The notes: a model not told the origin generated them from the letters alone. A stretch of 16,143 bases of DNA from SIG607 sp045590395 (GCA_045590395.1 JAZNQX010000031.1:1-16143), one strand, 5' to 3'. Positions 7,422 through 14,168 are shown, counted from the stretch's first letter. A program made the numbers and translations.

Positions 7422-8324
7422 CTAAAGCAGAGGGGTAATAACCATCATTTTCTTTAAACGACTGTATATGTCACCAATTGTATCGGCAGGAAGCGGATTT
7501 TCACCCAGTCCTATTTCCACCGTAAAGGCAGGGCGTTCAAAGGTTTCTATAAACCAGTCTTTAAATCCGCCGCCTACTGCAAGACCTGTAGGCTCGTCGG
7601 GTATGTAGCCCGAAAGTTTAGACATTATGTCAACCATTTTTTCGCTTCTATGGGGTATTTTATCCCCAAAACGCCAATATATAACCTCTCCCTGAGAATG
7701 AAAAGCAACAGCGTGACTTATTCTATGTTTTCTGCAAAGACCCGTAATCGCCGCTGTTTCGGGCTCACTTTCAGGAAAAATACCGCCGTATCTTGTTTTT
7801 GAGGGGCCGTATATTCCTGCGCTTTTTTCCGCCTGCCGAAGCTCTTTCCACCCTGCCGCGAAATTATGATTTATATCCACACCGCGAAGATTAGCGTTCC
7901 AGTGCAGTGTATCACCGCCCGAAATACGCTTTATCTCTTTAGCATAGGCCCCTGCCGCCGTAGCACCGCAAAGAGAAATTTCACAGCCGTCAGGGTTTAC
8001 TCTGGGAACAATAATCAAAGACTTTTTTTCATAAGCCTTATTAATTTTTATTCCGCCAAAGTTTGTTTCATTTAAAAGGCTTTCACACAAATCCTCGCAA
8101 AACATAAGCAGAGCGGTTGTAGTAAGGCTTTCACTTCCGTGAAAGGCACCTGCATAAAGGCATATATCATCTGATTTTCCGATTTTTATAGCCGGTATTT
8201 CTCTGCCCATACAGCTTTGTCCAATATAAAAAACCTCTATAAAGGGGTATTTTTCACAAAGCTCTCTTATGGCGCTTCGCATTTTATTATAGGTATAATC
8301 GGTATTTTTTATTATTCTTTCCAT
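7422..8324 (-). CDS. M14-family zinc carboxypeptidase, gamma-D-glutamyl-diaminopimelate peptidase type
   Basis: A 300-residue zinc peptidase. Zinc ligands: H62-x-x-E65 (FHGSES) and H209 (FHSQGEVIYW). The general base is E270 (PAFTVEIGLGENP). NPDG (110-113) and LRGVDINHNF (146-155) are also M14 marks. In digestive carboxypeptidases the last motif reads DLNRNF, and the Arg binds the substrate's free carboxylate; here it is His (H153). The HSQGEVIYW form resembles the subgroup cutting the gamma-D-Glu-DAP bond of cell-wall peptides. There is no signal peptide and no LysM or SH3 domain, so it is probably cytoplasmic and acts on recycled muropeptides. This fits its place 28 nt upstream of glmS. ATG with GAGGTGG 7 nt upstream. 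The substrate is inferred, not shown. Confidence 0.85.
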   Translation of the reverse strand: MERIIKNTDYTYNKMRSAIRELCEKYPFIEVFYIGQSCMGREIPAIKIGKSDDICLYAGAFHGSESLTTTALLMFCEDLCESLLNETNFGGIKINKAYEKKSLIIVPRVNPDGCEISLCGATAAGAYAKEIKRISGGDTLHWNANLRGVDINHNFAAGWKELRQAEKSAGIYGPSKTRYGGIFPESEPETAAITGLCRKHRISHAVAFHSQGEVIYWRFGDKIPHRSEKMVDIMSKLSGYIPDEPTGLAVGGGFKDWFIETFERPAFTVEIGLGENPLPADTIGDIYSRLKKMMVITPLL

Positions 8325-8344
8325 TTTTAATCCACCTCAAGCAA

Positions 8345-8374
8345 ATTTTATGCGCCCATTAAAACTTTTATGAA
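8345..8374 (-). promoter_or_regulatory. Possible promoter of the M14-glmS operon
   Basis: On the minus strand, TTCATA (8369-8374), an 18-nt spacer and TAAAAT (8345-8350). The -10 box is 6 nt before GAGGTGG, as in four other genes here. The surroundings are very AT-rich, so other -10 boxes are possible. Confidence 0.4.
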
Positions 8375-8457
8375 TAATAAAAAACAGAGAATTTAGCATA
8401 TTTTTTTGATTTTTATCCTGAAAATTCAAAAATTTAAGTGAAAATAAAAATTTCCTC

Positions 8458-8486
8458 TTTACTTATTAACCAATAGATGTTATACT
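8458..8486 (+). promoter_or_regulatory. Promoter of the epimerase-araC operon
   Basis: TTTACT (8458-8463), a 17-nt spacer and TATACT (8481-8486). The -10 box is exactly 6 nt before AAAGGAG (8493-8499), so the mRNA is predicted to begin at the ribosome binding site with a 16-nt leader. Confidence 0.6.
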
Positions 8487-8508
8487 ATTCTCAAAGGAGT
8501 GTTTTATT

Positions 8509-9360
8509 ATGATTACAATTAAAAACGAGTTTATGACCGCAAAATTTAACGAGCTTGGCGCAGAGCTTAAAAGCCTTATATGCTGTGACAAGGAGTATAT
8601 ATGGAACGGTGACGAAAAATACTGGTCACTTTCAAGCCCTTTGCTTTTCCCAATTTGCAGTGGTCTTAAAAATGACGAATATATCCTTGACGGCAAAAAA
8701 TATACTATGTACAAACACGGCTTTGCCAGAGACAGTATGTTTGAGGTTGAAAGCCTTTCGCAGAGCAGTGTAACCTTTTTACTAAAATCAAGTGAAGAAA
8801 CAAAGGAAAATTATCCTTTTGATTTCGAGCTTCGCGTTATATATACCTTAGAGGGAAAAACGCTGAAGGTAGCATATAATGTTAAAAATCTCACCGACGG
8901 ACAAATGTATTTTTCTATCGGCGCCCACGAGGGTTATGACTGTCCTGAGGGAATTGAAGAATACGAGGTTATTTTCCCACAAAACGAAACCCTTGACGCT
9001 TATGACCTTGACGGAAATGCGCTTCTTGAAACCAAAACCCGTATAATAGAAAACAGTGACCGTTTAGCCCTTAAGTACGACTATTTTGTAAAAGACGCGC
9101 TGGTGTTTAAAGAGCTTAAATCTAAAAGTATGATACTTAAGCACAAAAACAGTAATAAGTCCCTTAAACTTGCTTTTGAGGGCTGTGATTATTTCCTTAT
9201 ATGGACAAAGGTAGGCGCACCGTATATCTGTCTTGAGCCTTGGTGCGGTATCACCGACGGGCCCGACACCGACCAGAATATTAAAACCAAAGAGGGCATA
9301 ATAACCCTTGAAAAAGGTGATGAGTTCAATAACATACATACAATAGAAATTTTAAACTAA
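8509..9360 (+). CDS. Aldose 1-epimerase family protein (LacX-like)
   Basis: A 283-residue protein of the galactose-mutarotase superfamily, which interconverts alpha and beta anomers of sugars or sugar phosphates in the cytoplasm. The markers of the LacX-like branch are present in order: SPLLFPICSGL (43-53), YKHGFARD with H70, FSIGAHEGY with the probable acid H140, and CLEPWCGITDGPD with the probable base E243. Length and domain extent are normal and there is no signal peptide. The ATG follows AAAGGAG. A second AraC regulator starts 21 nt downstream and must be on the same transcript, which suggests the regulator controls this sugar step. The substrate cannot be told; galactose, galacturonate and their phosphates are all possible. 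Confidence 0.9.
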   Translation: MITIKNEFMTAKFNELGAELKSLICCDKEYIWNGDEKYWSLSSPLLFPICSGLKNDEYILDGKKYTMYKHGFARDSMFEVESLSQSSVTFLLKSSEETKENYPFDFELRVIYTLEGKTLKVAYNVKNLTDGQMYFSIGAHEGYDCPEGIEEYEVIFPQNETLDAYDLDGNALLETKTRIIENSDRLALKYDYFVKDALVFKELKSKSMILKHKNSNKSLKLAFEGCDYFLIWTKVGAPYICLEPWCGITDGPDTDQNIKTKEGIITLEKGDEFNNIHTIEILN

Positions 9361-9381
9361 CAAAAAAAGGAGGAGGCGCAA

Positions 9382-10200
9382 TTGAAAACTGATTTTTTTG
9401 CAGGCTGTCAGGTAGACTATATAAAGCTTACAAAATCATATACTATGCGCACTCCTCATACCCACGACTATTATGAAATTTATTTTTTGGTAGACGGTAA
9501 CAGAAGATATTTTCTCGCTAACAAAATATGTAATGTTTTACCCTATGATGTTTTTATAATAAAACCCGGGGAGCCTCATCAGAACACCTGTGAAGCCGAC
9601 CAGCCTTATGAAAGATACCTGCTGAATATTGATGCTCAGCTTATGAAGGCTATATGCCGTGAAAACAAAGAGGTTGCCTGCTTTGCTGACACCGACTTTC
9701 TCCGTCTTGAGAAGGAAGTCTTCAGAGAGGTTATAAGGCTTGTAAAGGAAATAAAAAGTGAGATTTACTTAAAGGACAGTTTATCACCATCTGTTATTAA
9801 AAATATGGTAAGTAAAATTTTGCTTCTTCTACTGAGGGCAAAGCGCTCTCCAAACCACGAGCCCCATCTTACCGAAAAAAACGATATCCGTTTACAGTCC
9901 TCTATTGACTATCTTCTTAGCAACTATAATGAGCCAATAACCCTTGAAGACTGTGCAAAAATTGCCTGTATGAGCCCTTCTCATTTTTCAAGGCTGTTTC
10001 ACTCTCTTACTTCTATGACCTTTAAGGAATATCTTAATAAAATAAGAATTGAAAAGGCTTGTGAACTGCTTTATAGAGATGATTATTCGGTTACCGAGCT
10101 ATCCCTTGCAGTAGGCTTTAACAGCAGTAGTTATTTCGGTCACGTATTTAAAGAACAAACGGGAATGCCCCCCCTGGCATTTAGAAAAAGTATAAAATAA
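9382..10200 (+). CDS. AraC-family transcriptional regulator with N-terminal cupin
   Basis: A 272-residue regulator starting at TTG, 21 nt after the epimerase gene, with a strong AAAGGAGGAGG ribosome binding site. The N-terminal cupin domain shows PHTHDYYEIYFL (H26, H28, E32) and KPGEPHQ (H66), the usual ligand or metal pocket of this AraC subgroup. The C-terminal region (about 170-272) holds the double helix-turn-helix: ITLEDCAKIACMSPSHFSRLF and then VTELSLAVGFNSSSYFGHVFK, ending PLAFRKS. It is co-transcribed with the epimerase and may regulate that operon or the neighbouring sugar genes; targets are not visible. The rare TTG start probably keeps its level below that of the epimerase. It ends at a strong terminator shared with the convergent oxidoreductase gene. 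Confidence 0.92.
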   Translation: MKTDFFAGCQVDYIKLTKSYTMRTPHTHDYYEIYFLVDGNRRYFLANKICNVLPYDVFIIKPGEPHQNTCEADQPYERYLLNIDAQLMKAICRENKEVACFADTDFLRLEKEVFREVIRLVKEIKSEIYLKDSLSPSVIKNMVSKILLLLLRAKRSPNHEPHLTEKNDIRLQSSIDYLLSNYNEPITLEDCAKIACMSPSHFSRLFHSLTSMTFKEYLNKIRIEKACELLYRDDYSVTELSLAVGFNSSSYFGHVFKEQTGMPPLAFRKSIK

Positions 10201-10235
10201 AAGAAAGGCTTTCGTTTTACGAAAGCCTTTCTTTT
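10201..10235. terminator. Bidirectional intrinsic terminator
   Basis: Arms AAGAAAGGCTTTCG (10201-10214) and CGAAAGCCTTTCTT (10220-10233) with a TTTTA loop, flanked by A and T residues. It serves the AraC gene and the convergent oxidoreductase, whose stop codon (10234-10236) abuts it. Confidence 0.9.
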
Positions 10236-11535
10236 ATTTATTGTAACCCGGAATTTTAATTTCATCAAGTACATTTACCGGCATTCCTGTAGCTATTGAC
10301 TTATTAGCGCATATACCTGTCATAATACTCATAGCGCCGTCAATATGGGAAGCGGCTCTGTTAAAGGGGTCGGGGGGAGGATTACCAAAGATATCCTCAA
10401 GAATTACGGGGTCACCACCGCCGTGGGCACCGCCACTGCTTTCAAAGGGTGCTTCATAAGGCTCGGCAAAGAGAGGATAAACAATAATTTTTGCGCCCTT
10501 TACAACGCCTTCCTTACTGGATTCACCCTGACCGTTAACATAAACGGTTTCAATAACCTCCATCTCGGCTCTGCCCTTTGTACCTGTAATGCTAACCCTA
10601 AAGCCCTCATAGGGAGAGTAGGCATTAAGTGAATATGAAAGTTGTGCGCCGCTTGCATATTTAACAACTACATTCATTGTATCTTCAATGCTTATACCGT
10701 CGCTGAAAACGCTCTGGTCACGGATATATCCGTCGTCCTTCTCAGCATTAAGATAAAGATTAGTTAAAACCTCAGAGGACTTCATATCAAGGGTAAAGTG
10801 CTGTTTGCCCGGGTTTTTGCAGTTTCTGTCGCGGTCATAGAAATCAACTATTCCGCGTTCCTCGGCGTTTTCTCTGCCGTAGAACTTAAGGTCGCCGAAA
10901 GCAAAAACGCGAACGGGGTAAGAGCCCAGCCAGAAGTTAACAAGGTCAAAATGGTGGGTAGATTTATGTACCAAAAGACCGCCGCTGTTTTTCTTATCTC
11001 TGTGCCATCTTCTGAAATAGTCCGCACCGTGTGAGGTATTAAGCAACCACTCAAAATGCACCTGCTTGGGCTCACCGATAGCGCCCTCCATAATCAGTTC
11101 GCGAAGCTTTGTCTGATAAGGAGCATAACGGTAGTTAAAAGAAACACGAACATTTCTGCCTGTTTTTTCAACACAGTCAAGAATCTGCTGAGCCTTTACG
11201 GCATCCATAGTCATAGGCTTTTCGGTAACAACATCACAACCAAGCTCCATAGCTCTGCATATATAACGGTGATGGGTACGGTCAACCGAGGTAACTATTA
11301 CAATATCGGGCTTAGTTTCCTCAATCATTTTATCAAATTCGTCAGCGCCGTACATAGGAACCTCATGATAACCTGCCTCATTTTTAAGACGGGTATTGGC
11401 ATATTCCATACGGGTACGGTTAATATCGCAAAAGCCTACAAGGTCACAGGTGTCCTTATAAACAGTTGCAATAGCGTTATAGAAGAAACGGGCACGTCCT
11501 CCCACGCCTACCTGAGCATAACGTTTTTTCTCCAC
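10234..11535 (-). CDS. Gfo/Idh/MocA-family NAD(P)-dependent sugar oxidoreductase
   Basis: A 433-residue cytoplasmic oxidoreductase. The N-terminal Rossmann fold has the dinucleotide loop VGVGGRA (9-15), then DIVIVTSVDRTHH and the family's EKPMTM (EKP at 105-107). The C-terminal substrate domain has GGLLVHKSTHHFDLVNFW, where H190, K191, H194 and D197 sit in the active-site H-x4-D type motif. These enzymes oxidise or reduce hydroxyls on inositols, sugars and sugar acids; the exact substrate is unknown. An ATG 18 codons upstream (11589) was rejected. AGGAGG lies 8 nt before a GTG at 11535, giving the natural N-terminus MEKKRYAQVG. It has its own promoter. Position among GH28, esterase and epimerase genes suggests a plant-polysaccharide sugar. 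Confidence 0.9.
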   Translation of the reverse strand: MEKKRYAQVGVGGRARFFYNAIATVYKDTCDLVGFCDINRTRMEYANTRLKNEAGYHEVPMYGADEFDKMIEETKPDIVIVTSVDRTHHRYICRAMELGCDVVTEKPMTMDAVKAQQILDCVEKTGRNVRVSFNYRYAPYQTKLRELIMEGAIGEPKQVHFEWLLNTSHGADYFRRWHRDKKNSGGLLVHKSTHHFDLVNFWLGSYPVRVFAFGDLKFYGRENAEERGIVDFYDRDRNCKNPGKQHFTLDMKSSEVLTNLYLNAEKDDGYIRDQSVFSDGISIEDTMNVVVKYASGAQLSYSLNAYSPYEGFRVSITGTKGRAEMEVIETVYVNGQGESSKEGVVKGAKIIVYPLFAEPYEAPFESSGGAHGGGDPVILEDIFGNPPPDPFNRAASHIDGAMSIMTGICANKSIATGMPVNVLDEIKIPGYNK

Positions 11536-11567
11536 TTTAAAAACCTCCTGAGTTTTCAGTTTATTTA

Positions 11568-11596
11568 ATTTTAACACCACGATATGCAAAGTTAAA
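11568..11596 (-). promoter_or_regulatory. Promoter of the Gfo/Idh/MocA gene
   Basis: On the minus strand, TTTAAC (11591-11596), a 17-nt spacer and TAAAAT (11568-11573). It lies between the terminator hairpins and the ribosome binding site, leaving a leader of about 26 nt, so those hairpins are upstream of this start rather than within the gene's leader. Confidence 0.5.
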
Positions 11597-11603
11597 TAAA
11601 AAG

Positions 11604-11664
11604 TCTGCTGACTTTTTCTATTTTTAAAGAAAAAACAGCAGATTTTTTATAAAAACCTGCTGTT
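11604..11664 (-). terminator. Overlapping, mutually exclusive terminator hairpins
   Basis: Three complementary segments alternate: CTGCTG (11605-11610), AACAGCAG (11634-11641) and CTGCTGTT (11657-11664). The middle one can pair with either neighbour. On the minus strand the upstream pairing is followed by TTTTTTC and the downstream pairing by ACTTTTTATTT, so both resemble intrinsic terminators. The left pair also works in the plus direction, with a T-run at 11643-11648. No recognised gene ends here, so the terminated transcript is unknown. Confidence 0.65.
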
Positions 11665-11732
11665 CTTCTTCCTTTTGAGTGATTTTTATTATTTTTTTAA
11701 TATTCTGGCTTGAAAACAACATACCGAAAATT

Positions 11733-11749
11733 CACTGGTATGACCAGTG
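11733..11749. promoter_or_regulatory. GntR/FadR-type operator palindrome
   Basis: CACTGGTATGACCAGTG is a perfect inverted repeat of 7-bp arms around ATG. Its core TGGTATGACCA fits the TNGTNNNACNA consensus known for FadR-subfamily (FCD) GntR regulators, the group that includes hexuronate, lactate and galactonate regulators. No GntR gene is in this window, so the regulator would be encoded elsewhere. The site is closer to the ABC permease (136 bp) than to the oxidoreductase (197 bp). Confidence 0.6.
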
Positions 11750-11760
11750 GAAAATTTAAG

Positions 11761-11810
11761 ATTTTGTATAGCACGAAACCTCTCGCATCAGCGAGAGGTT
11801 TTTACAAAAT
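11761..11810. ncRNA. Composite two-stem hairpin, possible leader RNA or attenuator
   Basis: An outer stem ATTTTGTA (11761-11768) with TACAAAAT (11803-11810) encloses an 11-bp GC-richer stem AAACCTCTCGC (11776-11786) with GCGAGAGGTTT (11791-11801) and an ATCA loop. The two stems are separated by a 7-nt bulge on one side and 1 nt on the other. The run of five T residues after the inner stem makes it a terminator in the plus direction, 82 bp before the permease gene. No known RNA family is recognised. Confidence 0.4.
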
Positions 11811-11885
11811 ATTCACATTTTTTAAAAACCGCCGAAACTTTAAAAAAATATACTTTGTGTATTAAACTTAGAAAGGAAGCCCTTT

Positions 11886-13469
11886 ATGTACATAATTAAA
11901 AATGCACTGAAATGCATAGGCAGAGCAAAGGCGCGTAACATTTTAATCGGCATAATTGCCCTTGTTATTGCCGTTTCCGCCTGTATAGGTCTATCTATAA
12001 GACAAGCCGCCACTTCTGCAAAGGCTGACACCCTTGAGGGAATGACAGTAACCGCCACTATTTCTTTTGACAGACGTTCTATGATGAATAATATGGAAAG
12101 ACCTGAGGAAAGCGGTGAGGCTGGCAAAGGTAATTTTGACAAGGATAAATTTTCAGAAATGATGGGAAACGACAGTTCCCTTACCCTTGAAGAATACAAA
12201 ACCTACGCCGCGGCAGAATCGGTTAAGGATTTTTATTATACATTAACTGCTTCCTTTAACGGTAATGACGACTTAGAGCCTGTTACCACCGACACCGAAG
12301 AAGAAGTTTCAGGCAGTTCGCTTAACCCCTTTGACAGAGGTGAAAACGGCAGAGGCGGTATGATGGGCGGCGCTATGAACAGCGGTGAATTTACCGTTGT
12401 AGGCTACAGCAGTGACCTTGCTATGACCGAATTTGAAAGCGGAAATACCACCATGAGTCAAGGCGCTGTTTTTGAAGAAGGCACAACGGATTACAACTGC
12501 ATTATTTCGGAAGAACTGGCTACTTATAACAGCATTTCATTAAACGACACCATTACCCTTTGTAATGTAAACAGTGACTCTGAAACCTACACCCTTACGG
12601 TAGTTGGCATCTACAAGAGTGAAGAAACCAACGAATTTTCAATGTCAATGTTCGACGCTGTCCAGGACCCCGCAAATAAAATTTATATGAGCGCTACTGC
12701 TCTACAGGATATTATCTCCGCTTTAGAAACCGCTTCATCGGATACAGCAATTACGGGTATGCTGTCAGGCACCTATGTTTTTGCTGATGCTAACGCTTAC
12801 TACAGTTTTGAGGAGGAGGTAAGAGCTCTCGGTCTTGATGAAAGCTATACCGTTTCTTCCACCGACATTACTGCCTTTGAAAACAGCCTTACCCCCCTTA
12901 ACACCTTAAGCGATATGGCAGGCTGGTTTCTTATAGTAATTCTTATTATCGGCGCTGTTATTCTTATCGTTCTTAATATTTTCAATGTCAGAGAGCGGAA
13001 ATACGAAATCGGCGTTCTTACCGCCATGGGTATGAAAAAATATAAGGTTGCCCTGCAGTTTGTAACAGAAATTCTTGCCGTTACAATGGTGGCAATTATT
13101 ATAGGCGCCGCTATCGGTGCCGTAAGCTCTGTGCCCGTTACAAATGCTCTGCTTTCTAACCAGATAGAAAGTCAGCAGGAAAACGAGCAACAACGTGATA
13201 ACAACTTCGGCAGACCGAATAATATGGGTGGTTTTGGTGAAGGCGCTCAGATGCAGGAACCACCCCAGATGAACGGTAAAGATAATCTTTTTGATAAGGC
13301 TATAGGTGGTGCCGCAAACTATGTAAGCGAAATAGATTCAGCTATGAATCTTACCGTTTTACTGCAGATGCTGTTAATTGGTCTGTGCCTTACCTTTGTG
13401 GCAAGTGCCGCCTCGGTGCTGTTTGTTATGAGGTACGACCCGCTTAAAATATTAAGCAACCGCGATTAA
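11886..13469 (+). CDS. ABC transporter permease, MacB/FtsX type
   Basis: A 527-residue membrane protein of the four-helix MacB/FtsX layout. TM1 is at about 18-38, followed by a large outside domain (about 40-340, MacB periplasmic-core type). Then come TM2 (345-368), the cytoplasmic motif RKYEIGVLTAMGMKK that couples to the ATPase, TM3 (about 390-415), an outside loop and TM4 (489-515). The outside parts have low-complexity inserts rich in Met, Gly, Asn and Gln: MM pairs at 66-67, 92-93 and 159-160, and a loop at 424-466 with QQENEQQ, NNMGG and EPPQMNG. Such transporters use mechanotransmission rather than channel transport and often export peptides or confer antibiotic resistance. The cargo is unknown. 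ATG with AAAGGAAG upstream; the ATPase gene starts 18 nt after it. No clear -35 box is seen. Confidence 0.88.
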   Translation: MYIIKNALKCIGRAKARNILIGIIALVIAVSACIGLSIRQAATSAKADTLEGMTVTATISFDRRSMMNNMERPEESGEAGKGNFDKDKFSEMMGNDSSLTLEEYKTYAAAESVKDFYYTLTASFNGNDDLEPVTTDTEEEVSGSSLNPFDRGENGRGGMMGGAMNSGEFTVVGYSSDLAMTEFESGNTTMSQGAVFEEGTTDYNCIISEELATYNSISLNDTITLCNVNSDSETYTLTVVGIYKSEETNEFSMSMFDAVQDPANKIYMSATALQDIISALETASSDTAITGMLSGTYVFADANAYYSFEEEVRALGLDESYTVSSTDITAFENSLTPLNTLSDMAGWFLIVILIIGAVILIVLNIFNVRERKYEIGVLTAMGMKKYKVALQFVTEILAVTMVAIIIGAAIGAVSSVPVTNALLSNQIESQQENEQQRDNNFGRPNNMGGFGEGAQMQEPPQMNGKDNLFDKAIGGAANYVSEIDSAMNLTVLLQMLLIGLCLTFVASAASVLFVMRYDPLKILSNRD

Positions 13470-13487
13470 AAAGAAAGGATGAATGTT

Positions 13488-14135
13488 ATGGGAATTTTAT
13501 CACTTAAAGATGTTTGTTTTTCGTATGGCAATACACCTGTACTAAAAGACATTTCTTATGACTTCGAAAAGGGTAAAATGTACTGCATTATGGGAAAATC
13601 CGGTGCAGGAAAAACCACACTTTTATCCCTTCTTTCAGGTCTTGCAAGTCCAAGCGGCGGCGCAATATACTATAACGGAAAGGACCTTAAAGAAATTGAT
13701 AAATACAAATTCCGCAGTAAATATATCGGCATAATTTTTCAAAGCTACAATCTGCTTACAAAATTTACAGCTAAGGAAAATGTTATACTTTCAATGGATA
13801 TTGCAGGTGTAAAAGGTGTGGGAAAGGCGGAAGAGGCAACAGAGCTGCTTAGCAGTGTAGGTCTTGCCGATGACGAAATAAACCGCCGTATACTAAAGCT
13901 GTCGGGCGGTCAGCAACAGCGTGTTGCTATTGCAAGAGCCCTGTCTTATAACCCCGATATAATACTTGCTGACGAGCCTACTGGTAACCTTGACAGCGAA
14001 ACCCAAAAGGAAATAATGGATATATTCAGAAATCTGGCAAATCAGGGCAAATGCGTTATTTTAGTAAGCCATTCCCCCGAGGTTGCAAAAATGTGCGACG
14101 AAAAATATGAGCTTTTAAAAATATCTAAAAAATAA
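13488..14135 (+). CDS. ABC transporter ATP-binding protein, MacB/LolD type
   Basis: A 215-residue ATPase with all motifs in order: Walker A GKSGAGKTT (36-44), Q-loop FQSYNLL (Q85), signature LSGGQQQRV (138-146), Walker B IILADEPTGNLD (D162, E163) and switch histidine H195 (VSHS). The ADEPTGNLDS form is typical of the LolD/MacB/FtsE group, matching the permease encoded just upstream. Two in-frame ATGs exist. The one at 13479 sits directly against the AAAGG ribosome binding site, so the start at 13488 (MGILSLKDV), 9 nt away, is the likely one. The two genes form an operon ending in a strong terminator. No two-component regulator or accessory membrane-fusion gene is next to it. Confidence 0.95.
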   Translation: MGILSLKDVCFSYGNTPVLKDISYDFEKGKMYCIMGKSGAGKTTLLSLLSGLASPSGGAIYYNGKDLKEIDKYKFRSKYIGIIFQSYNLLTKFTAKENVILSMDIAGVKGVGKAEEATELLSSVGLADDEINRRILKLSGGQQQRVAIARALSYNPDIILADEPTGNLDSETQKEIMDIFRNLANQGKCVILVSHSPEVAKMCDEKYELLKISKK

Positions 14136-14137
14136 AG

Positions 14138-14168
14138 AAAAAACCGCTGTGATTATCACAGCGGTTTT
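14138..14168. terminator. Bidirectional intrinsic terminator
   Basis: Arms CCGCTGTGA (14144-14152) and TCACAGCGG (14156-14164) with a TTA loop, flanked by A residues on the left and T residues on the right. It ends the ABC operon and the convergent DUF5107 gene. Confidence 0.92.

Larger units (their letters stand above)
11536..11885. other. Structured 350-bp intergenic region
   Basis: A gene-free stretch between the divergent oxidoreductase and ABC permease genes. In order from the left it holds the oxidoreductase ribosome binding site and promoter, the overlapping terminator hairpins (11604-11664), an unassigned AT-rich stretch, the GntR-type palindrome (11733-11749), a composite hairpin (11761-11810) and the AT-rich permease leader. 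No ORF with a ribosome binding site is visible inside. Confidence 0.7.

Noticed and set aside
7394..8508. glmS ribozyme upstream of glmS
   Set aside because: The 28-nt gap before glmS is too short, and the leader of the M14 gene shows no recognisable ribozyme core. A covariance-model search would settle it.
11056..11568. 170-codon plus-strand open frame opposite the Gfo/Idh/MocA gene
   Set aside because: Antisense shadow; the opposite strand has clear Rossmann and EKP motifs.
11536..11589. Upstream ATG start at 11589 for the Gfo/Idh/MocA gene
   Set aside because: The extra 18 residues do not look like the family N-terminus, the stretch overlaps the predicted promoter, and AGGAGG is placed correctly for the GTG at 11535.
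11650..11720. Small peptide gene after the AAAAGGAAGAAG purine tract on the minus strand
   Set aside because: No ATG, GTG or TTG at a proper distance opens a frame of useful length before the hairpins.
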